Shown here: piece by piece, positions 26,463 through 34,430 of the stretch
Layout: every line of letters starts with the position of its first letter
How positions within the stretch are numbered: the first letter of the stretch is position 1
Assembly: GCA_041905795.1 (NCBI GenBank)
Contig: JAYRKL010000006.1
Location: 1-64,000, forward strand
Source of the DNA: SHVO01 sp041905795
GTDB lineage: Bacteria > Pseudomonadota > Alphaproteobacteria > Rhodospirillales > Rhodospirillaceae
Direction of reading: 5' to 3'
DNA: 64,000 nucleotides
Notes under the pieces: generated by a model
What the model was told of the DNA's origin: nothing
The model's input: only the letters and a program-made list of their open reading frames with translations
Databases searched by the model: none
Made by a program: the position numbers and the translations under genes

Positions 26463-26767
26463 ATCACTTTTTCATCGTCGCGAGTCGTGCGGGGCCCCGG
26501 CGCCATCAAGATTGCTGCGAGGACATATACTGGGTACTAGTATATAGTATATGACATTTGAATATCAACCCTGCGCATCGTTGACGCCCTCGACCGATTT
26601 TCCAGGCCAAGGCGGGCCGTCATCGCCCGGCGACCGCATGCAACGTTGGAGGCAGATCAAGGAGGCGCCCAGCGCCCCTAAGGGAGCCATCGGCGGCGCC
26701 GATGGCTACAGGCATTGAAGCCTATCTCCTGTACAGTATCCTTCCGGCGTAAATCAGGAAGGGTTTG
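26463..26767. promoter_or_regulatory. Divergent intergenic region between uvrA-like and frmR-like genes
   Basis: This 305-base stretch has no ORF of note. Near the UvrA-like gene it has ATATACT (26525-26531) and AGTATAT (26539-26545) as an inverted repeat, with AGTATAT repeated at 26546-26552, in an AT-rich patch suited to a promoter. Near the frmR-like gene is a 10-bp hairpin (26685-26707, AGCCATCGGC/GCCGATGGCT) followed by TACAGG-N15-CCTGTA (26707-26733) and CAGGAAGGG just before the ATG. Confidence 0.5.
26525..26552. promoter_or_regulatory. AT-rich palindromic operator candidate upstream of the uvrA-like gene
   Basis: ATATACT-N7-AGTATAT plus an immediate second AGTATAT, 63 bases upstream of the UvrA-like start. 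The binding protein is unknown. Confidence 0.45.
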
Positions 26768-27058
26768 ATGCCATACACACCAAAAGAGAAAAGTCAGGCG
26801 ATCGCACGCCTTCGTCGTATCAGGGGGCAAGTTGAAGCGTTGGAGCGTGCGGTCGGGGCCGGAACCGAATGCGGCCCTCTGTTGCAGCAGATCGTCGCCA
26901 TGCGGGGCGCGACAAACGGTTTGATAGCGGAGGTCCTGGAAAGCCACCTTCGTGCAGCGTTCGGTGGCGGTGACGCGCCTGCCAAGCGACGCGGCGCCCT
27001 CAATGTCGATGGTGAGATCGACAGAGTCATGGAGATTTTTCGCACCTACCTGAAGTAG
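26768..27058 (+). CDS. FrmR/RcnR/CsoR-family repressor, FrmR-like
   Basis: This 96-residue all-helical DNA-binding sensor starts at ATG 26768, after CAGGAAGGG. The frame could start one codon earlier at TTG, but then Pro would not be residue 2. Pro2, Cys35 (TECGPLLQQ) and His60 (LESHLR) match the residues that FrmR uses to react with formaldehyde, and the flanking RLRRIRGQVEALER is the family signature. FrmR normally represses frmA/frmB. No such gene lies beside it here, so it may control a distant gene, its own promoter, or the divergent UvrA-like gene. Confidence 0.87.
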   Translation: MPYTPKEKSQAIARLRRIRGQVEALERAVGAGTECGPLLQQIVAMRGATNGLIAEVLESHLRAAFGGGDAPAKRRGALNVDGEIDRVMEIFRTYLK

Positions 27059-27305
27059 ATCGTTCTCAGATCGCCCGGTTCAGGGCTTTTTCGCACGCGC
27101 GCTACCCCCGGCCCTCACGCGGTCGTCGTTTCCGCGGTTGTCAGCGATTTTAGCGGGCATGGGTGGAATTGGCGCGCCCGAGACCTAGCTTTCCTTAATG
27201 AGCGAAGCGAATTTAGGAAAGCTGGTCCCCGTAAGGGAGGGATTCGAACCAGACGGCCAAAGGCCGTCAAATATGAATCAGGGGTTCGTGGCAGCGAGAA
27301 AGCGA
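27059..27305. other. Non-coding stretch with tRNA-like debris next to tRNA-Arg
   Basis: There is no credible ORF. TGGCGCGCCCGA at 27170-27181 repeats the 3' end of the tRNA-Arg gene (27306-27317). AGCTTTCCT/AGGAAAGCT (about 27187-27222) is a 9-bp inverted repeat. On the minus strand GGTTCGAATCCCTCC...GGGGACCA (27223-27250) resembles the T-arm and CCA end of a tRNA with no body. A family B repeat lies at 27253-27307. Confidence 0.5.
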
Positions 27306-27307
27306 TG
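27253..27307. repeat. Dispersed repeat, family B, copy 2
   Basis: It matches 20551-20612 in order: GGCC..AGGCCGTC, ATA.GAA, CAGGGGTTCGTGGC, GCGAG and AAGCGATG, with a handful of substitutions and one indel. Its right end runs into the CCA end of the tRNA gene. Confidence 0.75.
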
Positions 27308-27382
27308 GCGCGCCCGAAGGGATTCGAACCCCTGACCTTCGCCTCCGGAGGGCGACGCTCTATCCAGCTGAGCTACGGGCGC
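27306..27382 (-). tRNA. tRNA-Arg (anticodon CCG)
   Basis: Read on the minus strand: acceptor GCGCCCG at 27382-27376 pairs with CGGGCGC, followed by G and an encoded CCA (27308-27306). The D-arm is AGCTCAGCTGGATAGAGC. The anticodon stem TCGCC/GGCGA has loop CTCCGGA, anticodon CCG. The T-loop is GGTTCGAATCC. All arms pair. The 77-base length includes CCA. It decodes CGG, a common codon in this GC-rich genome. Confidence 0.96.
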
Positions 27383-27639
27383 TAAGTTCCTGATGGAACC
27401 GGCGGGAATTTAGAGCATCATCGGCTGCCACGCAAATGCGCTGGGAATCACCCGAAATTCATGGAAAACCGGCATTCCACGGGAAGCCGGCGGGATCGAC
27501 GCCGCCGCAACCTCGCTGTAGGGAGTCCGGCTTGGCATGGGCAAGCCAGTGCGCGTGACGGAGCGCCGGCAGTTCACCCTATATACCTTCAGGGCGCACT
27601 TGTAGAATCCGCCACCCCTCTTTCTCCAGCGATGACCCG

Positions 27640-28209
27640 ATGTTCATTGAAGAATACGCCAACGCAGTGCCTTTGGACCTTTGCGAGCGGATCATCGCGT
27701 ACTTTGAGGCGTCGCCCGCATTGATGCCCAGTGTCGTGAGAGTCCAAGGCGTCGATGTGGTCAAAGCCATTCGCAGCGGCACACTCCTCAAGGAGAAAAA
27801 CGGCGGCGAGGCGTGGCGCGCCATCCACGCAGCGCTGATCCCCGCGCTGCAGTCGAGCATGAAATCTTACGTTCTCAAGTACCCGGGACTGGCCACATTG
27901 GCCTCGACGGACGAATTGGAATGCACCCCACCGCTCATCGAGCGCGTCCAGCCGGGCCAGGGGTTCGATTGGCACAATGACCAAACCGGCTGTTCGTCGG
28001 AGCGTGTGGTCGCTGGGTTGCTGTATCTGCGATCGATCGCAGCCGGCGGACATACCGAATTTGCGCATCAGAACGCAGGCGTCGTGCCGGAGGCGGGAAA
28101 AATCGTGCTGTTTCCGCCGTTCTGGACGCACTATCACCGCGGCGTATCCCCGGCGTCGGAGTCAAAGTACGTCGCCAGTTTCTTTTGGGTTTACCGGCGC
28201 AAAAGCTGA
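27640..28209 (+). CDS. 2-oxoglutarate/Fe(II)-dependent oxygenase (prolyl 4-hydroxylase-like fold)
   Basis: This 189-residue protein has the metal-binding HxD in FDWHNDQTG (about residue 113), a distal His in WTHYHRGVSP, and a Lys/Ser-rich region where 2-oxoglutarate would bind. The stretch GLLYLRSIAAGGHTEF and IVLFPPFWTHYHRG matches the P4H-type double-stranded beta-helix, in which a small-residue loop precedes 'GG.t.F' and 'LFP....H.g'. It converges on the CmcI-like gene 11 bases away, a pairing that may not be accidental. The substrate, peptide or small molecule, is unknown. Confidence 0.75.
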   Translation: MFIEEYANAVPLDLCERIIAYFEASPALMPSVVRVQGVDVVKAIRSGTLLKEKNGGEAWRAIHAALIPALQSSMKSYVLKYPGLATLASTDELECTPPLIERVQPGQGFDWHNDQTGCSSERVVAGLLYLRSIAAGGHTEFAHQNAGVVPEAGKIVLFPPFWTHYHRGVSPASESKYVASFFWVYRRKS

Positions 28210-28220
28210 GGCGCCGCGGA

Positions 28221-29105
28221 TTACGGGGTATTCCCCAGCCGCCGCAAAATCGAATTTTGCGCCGACGTGGCATTGCGTCCGTAAAAATCGGTGAAGTGGG
28301 CATCGACGGCGTAAGCGTGTCCGTTGACACGCATGAACGCATCCAGGTCCGCCACTTTTCCCCGACTATCCTCGACGATCAGATAGTCGCCCGGCGCCAG
28401 ATGCCGGTGCAGGAAGGCCAGGACGCCGCCGACGTTGACATGGGCGTCTTCCACCACCAGCCACGGCCTGGGTGCTGCCGCCAGCAGCGACGCCGCGAAC
28501 AGCGTCGCGGGATCGTTGCAATCGCCGCGCAGGAATTCGACGCCCGGATAGCCGGCGGCAACCGGGTCGAGGTCGGTGGAATAGACGCGCGCGGAACACC
28601 CGAATTCGCGCGTGAGGTCCGCGTACCATCTCGCACTGGCGCCGCAGCCGGAGCCGATTTCGAGGATTGTCGCCGGCCTCAGTTCCCACAGCATCGCCGG
28701 CACCAGGGCGAAATCGTAGACCGTCTTGAACAGCGGCGCGCCTTTCCAGGACAGGCACCCCCTGACGCCCTGACTCATGACAGCTTCAAGGGCACCGATC
28801 TCGGAAACAGCCCCGGTCTCCTCTTCCCGGCGCCGCGCGCCGTAGGGAACAAACCGGCCTTGCGCCTCGCGCGCGACGTGGCGGGCGAGCCAGGCCAGAT
28901 CCTGGAACGTTCGCGCGTGCTTCGGATCCGCTGCCGCCGGCGCCGCGAGAGACCAGCCGTGGACATCTTCGGCGGCGATCAGCCGCTTGATCAGCTTGGC
29001 GAAATAGGCGTCGAAGAATGTGACCACACCCCGCTGAACCCGGTCGATATATCCCCTGCGATTGGAAACAGAGGCCTGCGCGGCCTCTTTCAGTGACGAC
29101 GCCAT
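28221..29105 (-). CDS. CmcI-type (cephalosporin hydroxylase family) methyltransferase-like protein
   Basis: This 294-residue protein has a SAM-binding Rossmann core: ATILEIGSGCGASARWYADL (motif I), STDLDP, FLRGDCNDP. It then shows the CmcI-family hallmark VVEDAHVNVGGVLAFLHRHL with LIVEDSRGKV, and ends DFYGRNATSAQNSILRR. CmcI of the cephamycin pathway works with a partner in 7-alpha-methoxylation; many relatives occur in sugar and glycolipid clusters and are likely O-methyltransferases. The function here is thus inferred as methylation of a small molecule or glycan. Confidence 0.8.
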   Translation of the reverse strand: MASSLKEAAQASVSNRRGYIDRVQRGVVTFFDAYFAKLIKRLIAAEDVHGWSLAAPAAADPKHARTFQDLAWLARHVAREAQGRFVPYGARRREEETGAVSEIGALEAVMSQGVRGCLSWKGAPLFKTVYDFALVPAMLWELRPATILEIGSGCGASARWYADLTREFGCSARVYSTDLDPVAAGYPGVEFLRGDCNDPATLFAASLLAAAPRPWLVVEDAHVNVGGVLAFLHRHLAPGDYLIVEDSRGKVADLDAFMRVNGHAYAVDAHFTDFYGRNATSAQNSILRRLGNTP

Positions 29106-29168
29106 GTTAAACCCCGGCTGGAAGACGCCATCCTAACATGACCTTCCTGCCCGGACGCGACCCGCCGC

Positions 29169-30212
29169 TTAGAATCCGGCGGCGGTGTGCACGCCGGGCA
29201 CGGCGCGGTCGATGCCGGACGGCAGCGGCGCCGCGGGATCGGCGATGAATGATGCCACGTCGCCGAGCACGGTCGCGGCCTCGCGGTCGCGCATGATCAT
29301 GTGCCAGCCGTTGGGGTAGATCGCGGTGCGCGCCGCCTTGTTGGCGGCGGTCATCGCCGCCATGGCGCGGCGCGACGGGCCTTCGGGGATGATCTCGTCT
29401 TTCTTGCCGTACAGGTACAGCACCGGGACCTTGATCAGCGCCGAGACCGCCAGCGCCTCGTCCATCAGGTCCGAGAGGCCCGAAACCGCATCGACGCGGG
29501 TTTCCTTGATGAACAGCGGATCGCGGCCGTTGTCGCGCAGCATTTCGATGTTGTCGCTCGCCATGCGGCCCAGGCTCTTGCCGGTGGGTTTGTACTTGGG
29601 CAGCAGGTGCGCGCCCACCCATAACGCGACGCGATAAACCACCGGCATGGTCTGCCTGCCCCACACCGCCGGCGCGGCCAGCACGGCGCCGGCCACGGGC
29701 AGGTTGTTCCCGGCCGCGAGCGCGCTCATCACCACGGCGCCGCCCATGCTTTCGCCGATCGCATAGAGCGGCAGGCCGGGATAGGCGCTTTTCAGCGTCT
29801 TGGTCATGGCGGCGAAGTCGCCCACCAGGGCGTCACGGCCCGGCCACAGACCGCGGTTGGCGGTGGCGCCGAAGCCGCGCTGGTCGTAGGCGAACACCGC
29901 GATACCCCGTGAGGCGAGGTATGGGCCGACGCCCGGCGCGCCCGGCACCTTGTCGAAGGCCTTGCTGTAGTCGTTGAACCCGTGCAGCGCGAGCACGACG
30001 GCTTTTGGCTGGCCATCGGGCAGCCACCGGCGCACCGGCAGGGACAAGCCGTCGGACGTCATGAACGCCGTGTCGGTGAGTTGCGGGGCGCGGGCGCCGG
30101 GGCCCGGCGGCGCGATCGTCGGCGCGCAGGCCGCGACCATGAGAGCGGCGGCCATGAGCGCGGCAGCCAGCACGGCGGCCGCGCGACTCTTCCGGATTGA
30201 AAAATACGTCAT
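29169..30212 (-). CDS. Lipoprotein alpha/beta hydrolase (monoglyceride lipase / lysophospholipase-like)
   Basis: The start at ATG 30210-30212 gives a clean lipoprotein signal (MTYFSIRKSRAAAVLAAALM followed by lipobox VAAC); a longer frame from 30242 would bury it. The mature part has LALHGFNDYSKAF, FAYDQRGFGAT, nucleophile Ser in IGESMGGAV, a catalytic Asp in LYGKKDEIIPEG and His in NGWHMIMRD, as in serine-aquaporin-type hydrolase_4 lipases. It should sit in the cell envelope, and acts on a lipid or ester. It lies 64 bases downstream of the ABC ATPase gene in the same direction. Confidence 0.84.
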   Translation of the reverse strand: MTYFSIRKSRAAAVLAAALMAAALMVAACAPTIAPPGPGARAPQLTDTAFMTSDGLSLPVRRWLPDGQPKAVVLALHGFNDYSKAFDKVPGAPGVGPYLASRGIAVFAYDQRGFGATANRGLWPGRDALVGDFAAMTKTLKSAYPGLPLYAIGESMGGAVVMSALAAGNNLPVAGAVLAAPAVWGRQTMPVVYRVALWVGAHLLPKYKPTGKSLGRMASDNIEMLRDNGRDPLFIKETRVDAVSGLSDLMDEALAVSALIKVPVLYLYGKKDEIIPEGPSRRAMAAMTAANKAARTAIYPNGWHMIMRDREAATVLGDVASFIADPAAPLPSGIDRAVPGVHTAAGF

Positions 30213-30275
30213 TTCCCAGCCCACTAGAACAATGGCCGCCACAATTCCGGACGGCGATGCGCCCGCGGCGTCGGC

Positions 30276-31247
30276 TCAGCGGTGCGCGTGACCCTGGGGC
30301 GCCGGCATCTGCGTCAACTGAAGGAAGATATCCTCCAGATCCACCTCCTCGGTGCGGATGTCGGCGATCGGCAGGGCGCAGCCGCGCGCGGCATCGAGTA
30401 TATCGCGCATCGCGTGGGAGCTGGGGCGGTAATTGATCAACAGCTCGTTAGGCAGCGGCTGGCTGGGATTGAAGCGCTGCAAGGCTTCGGGGATTTCGCC
30501 CAGCGCCTCGGTGAGGATCAAGGTCACCGACTTGTTGTCGAGGCGGCGCAACAACGCGTATTTGGTGTCGCAGGCGACCAGGCGGCCGTGATTGATGATG
30601 GCGATGCGATCGCACAGTTCCTCGGCTTCCTCGAGATAATGGGTGGTGAGCAGGATCGTGGTCCCGCGCGCGTTGAGCGACTTCAGGTAGCGCCACAGCT
30701 GCTGGCGCAATTCCACGTCGACCCCGGCGGTGGGCTCGTCCAGCACGATCACCGGCGGCGTATGGACGATGGCTTTCGCGACCAGGAGCCGCCGGCGCAT
30801 GCCGCCCGACAGCGTGCGGGCATAGGCGTCGGCTTTATCCTTGAGCCCCACCACCTCCAGGATCTCCTCGGTGCGGCGTTCAGCCTTGGGCACGCCGTAG
30901 AGTCCGGCCTGGACGTCGAGCAGTTCGCGCGGCGTGAAAAACGGATCGAGGTTGAGTTCCTGCGGCACGACGCCGATGGCCAGGCGCGCGGCGCGCTCCT
31001 CGCTGTCGATATCGCGGTTCCAGATGCGCACCTGGCCGGAGGTCTTTTTGACCAGCCCCGCCATGATGTTGATGGTGGTCGACTTGCCGGCGCCGTTGGG
31101 CCCCAAGAGCGCGAAGAACGAGCCGCGCGGCACCTCCAGGGAAAAGTCCGTGAGCGCCTGTTTCGGCGCACGCTTCCCGCCGGCGTAGAGCTTGTTGACG
31201 TTTTTGATCTCGACGGCCAGATCGGGCAGCGGGGATGCCTGTGTCAT
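30276..31247 (-). CDS. ABC transporter ATP-binding protein (YadG/multidrug-type)
   Basis: This 323-residue ATPase has Walker A GPNGAGKSTTINI, the Q-loop in GVVPQELNLDPFF, signature LSGGMRRRL, Walker B VIVLDEPTAGVD, and the H-loop in LLTTHYLEEAEELCD. The C-terminal 80 residues form the extension found in ABC-2 exporter ATPases such as YadG and DrrA. No permease gene follows directly; the window ends of this operon are a lipoprotein hydrolase. An exporter partner must be encoded elsewhere, possibly out of the window. Confidence 0.88.
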   Translation of the reverse strand: MTQASPLPDLAVEIKNVNKLYAGGKRAPKQALTDFSLEVPRGSFFALLGPNGAGKSTTINIMAGLVKKTSGQVRIWNRDIDSEERAARLAIGVVPQELNLDPFFTPRELLDVQAGLYGVPKAERRTEEILEVVGLKDKADAYARTLSGGMRRRLLVAKAIVHTPPVIVLDEPTAGVDVELRQQLWRYLKSLNARGTTILLTTHYLEEAEELCDRIAIINHGRLVACDTKYALLRRLDNKSVTLILTEALGEIPEALQRFNPSQPLPNELLINYRPSSHAMRDILDAARGCALPIADIRTEEVDLEDIFLQLTQMPAPQGHAHR

Positions 31248-31355
31248 GGCAAAGGGGGTATCACCCGCCCGGAATCCCGGTCAATGCGCGAGAATGCCGC
31301 TCCAACCTTGAATTTTACGCAAGGGGGACGCATAAACGGGTCACCATAACCTTTC

Positions 31356-31559
31356 ATGCGGGACGTCCCGGCCATGGCCGAAGCTCTGGAAACCATCAAA
31401 GTGGACACCACCACCGTTGCCTGCGACGGCGGCGGCGGTTCGTTGGGTCATCCGCGGGTGTTCCTGCATATCGAGCCGCAGGTGGGCGATATCGAATGCC
31501 CCTATTGCAGCCGCCGCTACGTGCTCGATAAGGACGCCAAGGCCCATCACGGCCATTAA
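31356..31559 (+). CDS. Small zf-CHCC zinc-finger protein (NDUFS6-like)
   Basis: This 67-residue protein carries the CHCC zinc pattern: Cys in TVACDGGGG, His in GHPRVFLHIE, then CPYCSRRYVL. These short proteins are nearly universal in alphaproteobacteria, and their mitochondrial relative NDUFS6 is an accessory subunit of complex I. The start may instead be the ATG at 31374. It is divergent from the ABC gene and precedes polA by some 80 bases. Confidence 0.85.
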   Translation: MRDVPAMAEALETIKVDTTTVACDGGGGSLGHPRVFLHIEPQVGDIECPYCSRRYVLDKDAKAHHGH

Positions 31560-31644
31560 CCGATCTTCCGCCGGGTTCTCAAGACCCGGGTAATTTGCCA
31601 GAGTCCCGGTCCGCGCCATCCCGCGCGCCCTCGTGTACGGACTC

Positions 31645-34410
31645 ATGACCGCCAAACGCCTCTATCTCATCGACGGCTCGGGCTACATCTTCCGCGCCTT
31701 CCATGCGCTGCCGCCCATGACGCGCCCGGACGGCACGCCGGTGAACGCGGTCTACGGTTTCTCGGCCATGCTGATGAAGCTGCTCGATGACTTGCGCGAT
31801 CACGGCACGGAAGAACTGCTGGCGGTGATCTTCGACGCCAAGCGCACCACCTTCCGCAACGAGATCTATGACCAGTACAAGGCGCACCGGCCGGAAGCGC
31901 CGGAGGAGCTGGTGCCGCAATTCGCCATCATCCGCGACGCCGTGCGCGCCTTCAACGTGCCCTGCCTGGAAAAGGAAGGCTACGAAGCAGATGATCTCAT
32001 CGCCACCTACGCCAGGCTTGCGTCCGAGCAGGGCGTCGAGGAAGTGGTGGTGATCTCCGCCGACAAGGACCTGATGCAGCTGGTGCGCCCGGGCGTGCGC
32101 ATGCGCGACCCCATGAAGAACAAGGACATCGGGCCCGATGAAGTGAAAGAGCGCTTCGGCGTGCCGCCGGAGAAGGTCACCGACGTGCAGGCGCTGGCCG
32201 GCGATTCCAGCGACAACATCCCCGGCGTGCCCGGCATCGGCGTCAAGACCGCGGCGGAATTGATCCTGCACTACGGCGACCTCGAGAACCTGCTGGCCCA
32301 CGCCGGCGAGATCAAACAGCCCAAGCGCCGCGAGAACCTTCTGGCCCACGCCGACACCGCGCGCATGTGCAAGAAGCTGGTGACCCTGCACGACCATGTC
32401 CCGATCGAGGTGCCGGTGCAGGACCTGGCGTGGAAAGCGCCGGAGCCGGAGAAGCTGCAGGCGTTCATCGCCGCGCAAGGTTTCAAGAGCCTCGCCACCC
32501 GCGCCGGCGCGCGCATGTCCGGCGACAAGCCGGCCGGCGCAAAAGCCGCGCCCGCACCGGTGGCGATCACCGGCAAGGGCGCCTACAGCGCCGTGCAGAG
32601 TGTCAAGGAACTGGCGCCGTGGCTGACTGAGGCCGTGCGCACCGGGTTCCTGGCGCTGGCCGTCACGGCCGATGTCGACGACCCCATTCGCGGACAGATG
32701 GCGGGGATCGCGCTGTCCACCGGCCCGGGACGCGGCTGCTATGTGCCGCTGCGCCATGCCGGCGGCGGCGACCAGGGCGCCCTCGACCTCGGCGGCGCGC
32801 CGCAGCAGATCGCCGTCAAGGATGTGATCGCCGCGCTCAAGCCGGTGTTGGAAAACCCGGGTGTGCTGAAGATCGGCCATGACATCAAGTTCGCGATGCA
32901 CCTGCTGGCCCGCGAGGGCCTCGCAACGGTGGCGCCCATCGACGACACCATGGTGCTGTGTTTCGTGCTGGAAGGCTCGAAGCCCGGACACACGCTCGCC
33001 GACGTGGCGCTGTCGCAGATCGATTACACGACCATGCCGATCGAGGATGTCTGCGGCGCGGGCAAGACCAAGGTCGCTTTCGCCAACGCACCCATGGAGA
33101 AAGCCGTCGCCTACGCCGCCGAGGCTGCCGACGTCGCCTTCCGCCTCTATCACAAGCTCAAGCCGCGGCTGGTGGCCGACCAGGTGGTGCGGGTTTACGA
33201 GACCATGGACCGCCCGCTCATTCCGGTGCTGCGGGCCATGGAGAACGAAGGCATCCTGGTGGACGCCAAATTCCTGAAGACCCTCAGCGCGGATTTCGGC
33301 GAGCGCATCGCCGGCTTCGAAAAGCAGATCCACAAACTGGCCGGCGAGGAATTCAATGTCGGCTCGCCCAAGCAGCTGGGCGAGATCCTGTTCGAGCGCA
33401 TGGGCCTGCCCGGCGGCAAGAAGGGCAAGACCGGCGCCTACGGCACCGGCGCCGACGTGCTGGAGGAACTGGCAGCGCTTGGCCACGACCTGCCGGCGCG
33501 CGTGCTCGACTGGCGCCAGCTGTCGAAGCTCAAAAGCACCTACACCGACGCGCTGGTGGAGGAGATCAACCCCAGGACCGGGCGCGTCCACACCACCTTC
33601 GCCCAGACCATCGCCGGCACCGGGCGCCTGTCCTCGGTCAACCCCAACCTCCAGAACATCCCGATCCGCACCGAGGAAGGCCGCAAGCTGCGCGCGGCCT
33701 TCGTGGTGCCGAAGGGCATGAAACTGATCTCCGCCGACTACAGCCAGATCGAGCTGCGCCTGATCGCCCATGTGGCGGACGTGAAAGCGCTGAAGCAGGC
33801 GTTCCGCAACGGCGAGGACATCCACGCCGCCACCGCCTCGCAGATGTTCAACACGCCCATCAAGGGCATGGACCCGCAGGTGCGCAGCCGCGCCAAGGCC
33901 ATCAACTTCGGCATCATCTACGGCATCTCGGGCTTCGGCCTCGCCGCCCAGCTCGGCATCCCGCGCGGCGAAGCGCAGGCCTATATCAACTCCTACTTCG
34001 AGAAGTTCCCCGAGATCCGCGACTATATGGAACGCACCAAGGCCGAGGCGCGCAAACAGGGGTATGTCACGACGCTGTTCGGACGCCGCTGCTGGATCCC
34101 CTATATCAACGACAAGAACCCGGCCATGCGCGGCTTCGGCGAACGCGCCGCTATCAATGCCCCGATCCAGGGAGGCGCCGCCGACATCATCAAGCGCGCC
34201 ATGATCCGGGTGCCGGCGGCGCTCATCGATGCGGGCCTCAAAACCCGGATGCTGCTGCAGGTGCACGACGAACTGGTGTTCGAGGCCCCGGCCGGCGAGG
34301 CCGCGGAGGCCGAGACCGTCATCCGCAAGGTGATGGAAGGCGCCGCGGCGCTGGAGATCCCGCTGACGGTTGACGTCGGCGCCGGCCCGTCCTGGGCCGA
34401 AGCGCATTGA
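31645..34410 (+). CDS. polA: DNA polymerase I, with proofreading domain lacking metal-binding residues
   Basis: This is a 921-residue repair and Okazaki-processing polymerase. The 5'-3' exonuclease (1-290) is intact: LIDGSGYIFRAFHALP, EADDLIATYARL, GDSSDNIPGVPGIG. The polymerase domain has motif A DYSQIELRLIAHV, the O-helix RSRAKAINFGIIYG and motif C QVHDELVFE. In the 3'-5' exonuclease fold (about 330-520) the residues that match E. coli Asp355, Glu357, Asp424 and Asp501 are Ala339, Thr341, Ala417 and Ala494. The two-metal site thus seems lost, as in Taq polymerase. Start at ATG 31645 is preferred over a GTG 12 bases upstream. Confidence 0.95.
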   Translation: MTAKRLYLIDGSGYIFRAFHALPPMTRPDGTPVNAVYGFSAMLMKLLDDLRDHGTEELLAVIFDAKRTTFRNEIYDQYKAHRPEAPEELVPQFAIIRDAVRAFNVPCLEKEGYEADDLIATYARLASEQGVEEVVVISADKDLMQLVRPGVRMRDPMKNKDIGPDEVKERFGVPPEKVTDVQALAGDSSDNIPGVPGIGVKTAAELILHYGDLENLLAHAGEIKQPKRRENLLAHADTARMCKKLVTLHDHVPIEVPVQDLAWKAPEPEKLQAFIAAQGFKSLATRAGARMSGDKPAGAKAAPAPVAITGKGAYSAVQSVKELAPWLTEAVRTGFLALAVTADVDDPIRGQMAGIALSTGPGRGCYVPLRHAGGGDQGALDLGGAPQQIAVKDVIAALKPVLENPGVLKIGHDIKFAMHLLAREGLATVAPIDDTMVLCFVLEGSKPGHTLADVALSQIDYTTMPIEDVCGAGKTKVAFANAPMEKAVAYAAEAADVAFRLYHKLKPRLVADQVVRVYETMDRPLIPVLRAMENEGILVDAKFLKTLSADFGERIAGFEKQIHKLAGEEFNVGSPKQLGEILFERMGLPGGKKGKTGAYGTGADVLEELAALGHDLPARVLDWRQLSKLKSTYTDALVEEINPRTGRVHTTFAQTIAGTGRLSSVNPNLQNIPIRTEEGRKLRAAFVVPKGMKLISADYSQIELRLIAHVADVKALKQAFRNGEDIHAATASQMFNTPIKGMDPQVRSRAKAINFGIIYGISGFGLAAQLGIPRGEAQAYINSYFEKFPEIRDYMERTKAEARKQGYVTTLFGRRCWIPYINDKNPAMRGFGERAAINAPIQGGAADIIKRAMIRVPAALIDAGLKTRMLLQVHDELVFEAPAGEAAEAETVIRKVMEGAAALEIPLTVDVGAGPSWAEAH

Positions 34411-34430
34411 GGCGTGTATACTCGCGGGCC

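Noticed and set aside
31579..34407. Long minus-strand open frame (942 codons) opposite polA
   Set aside because: Shadow of polA; composition (His, Gln, Arg, Ala) is typical of reversed GC-rich code and has no domain.
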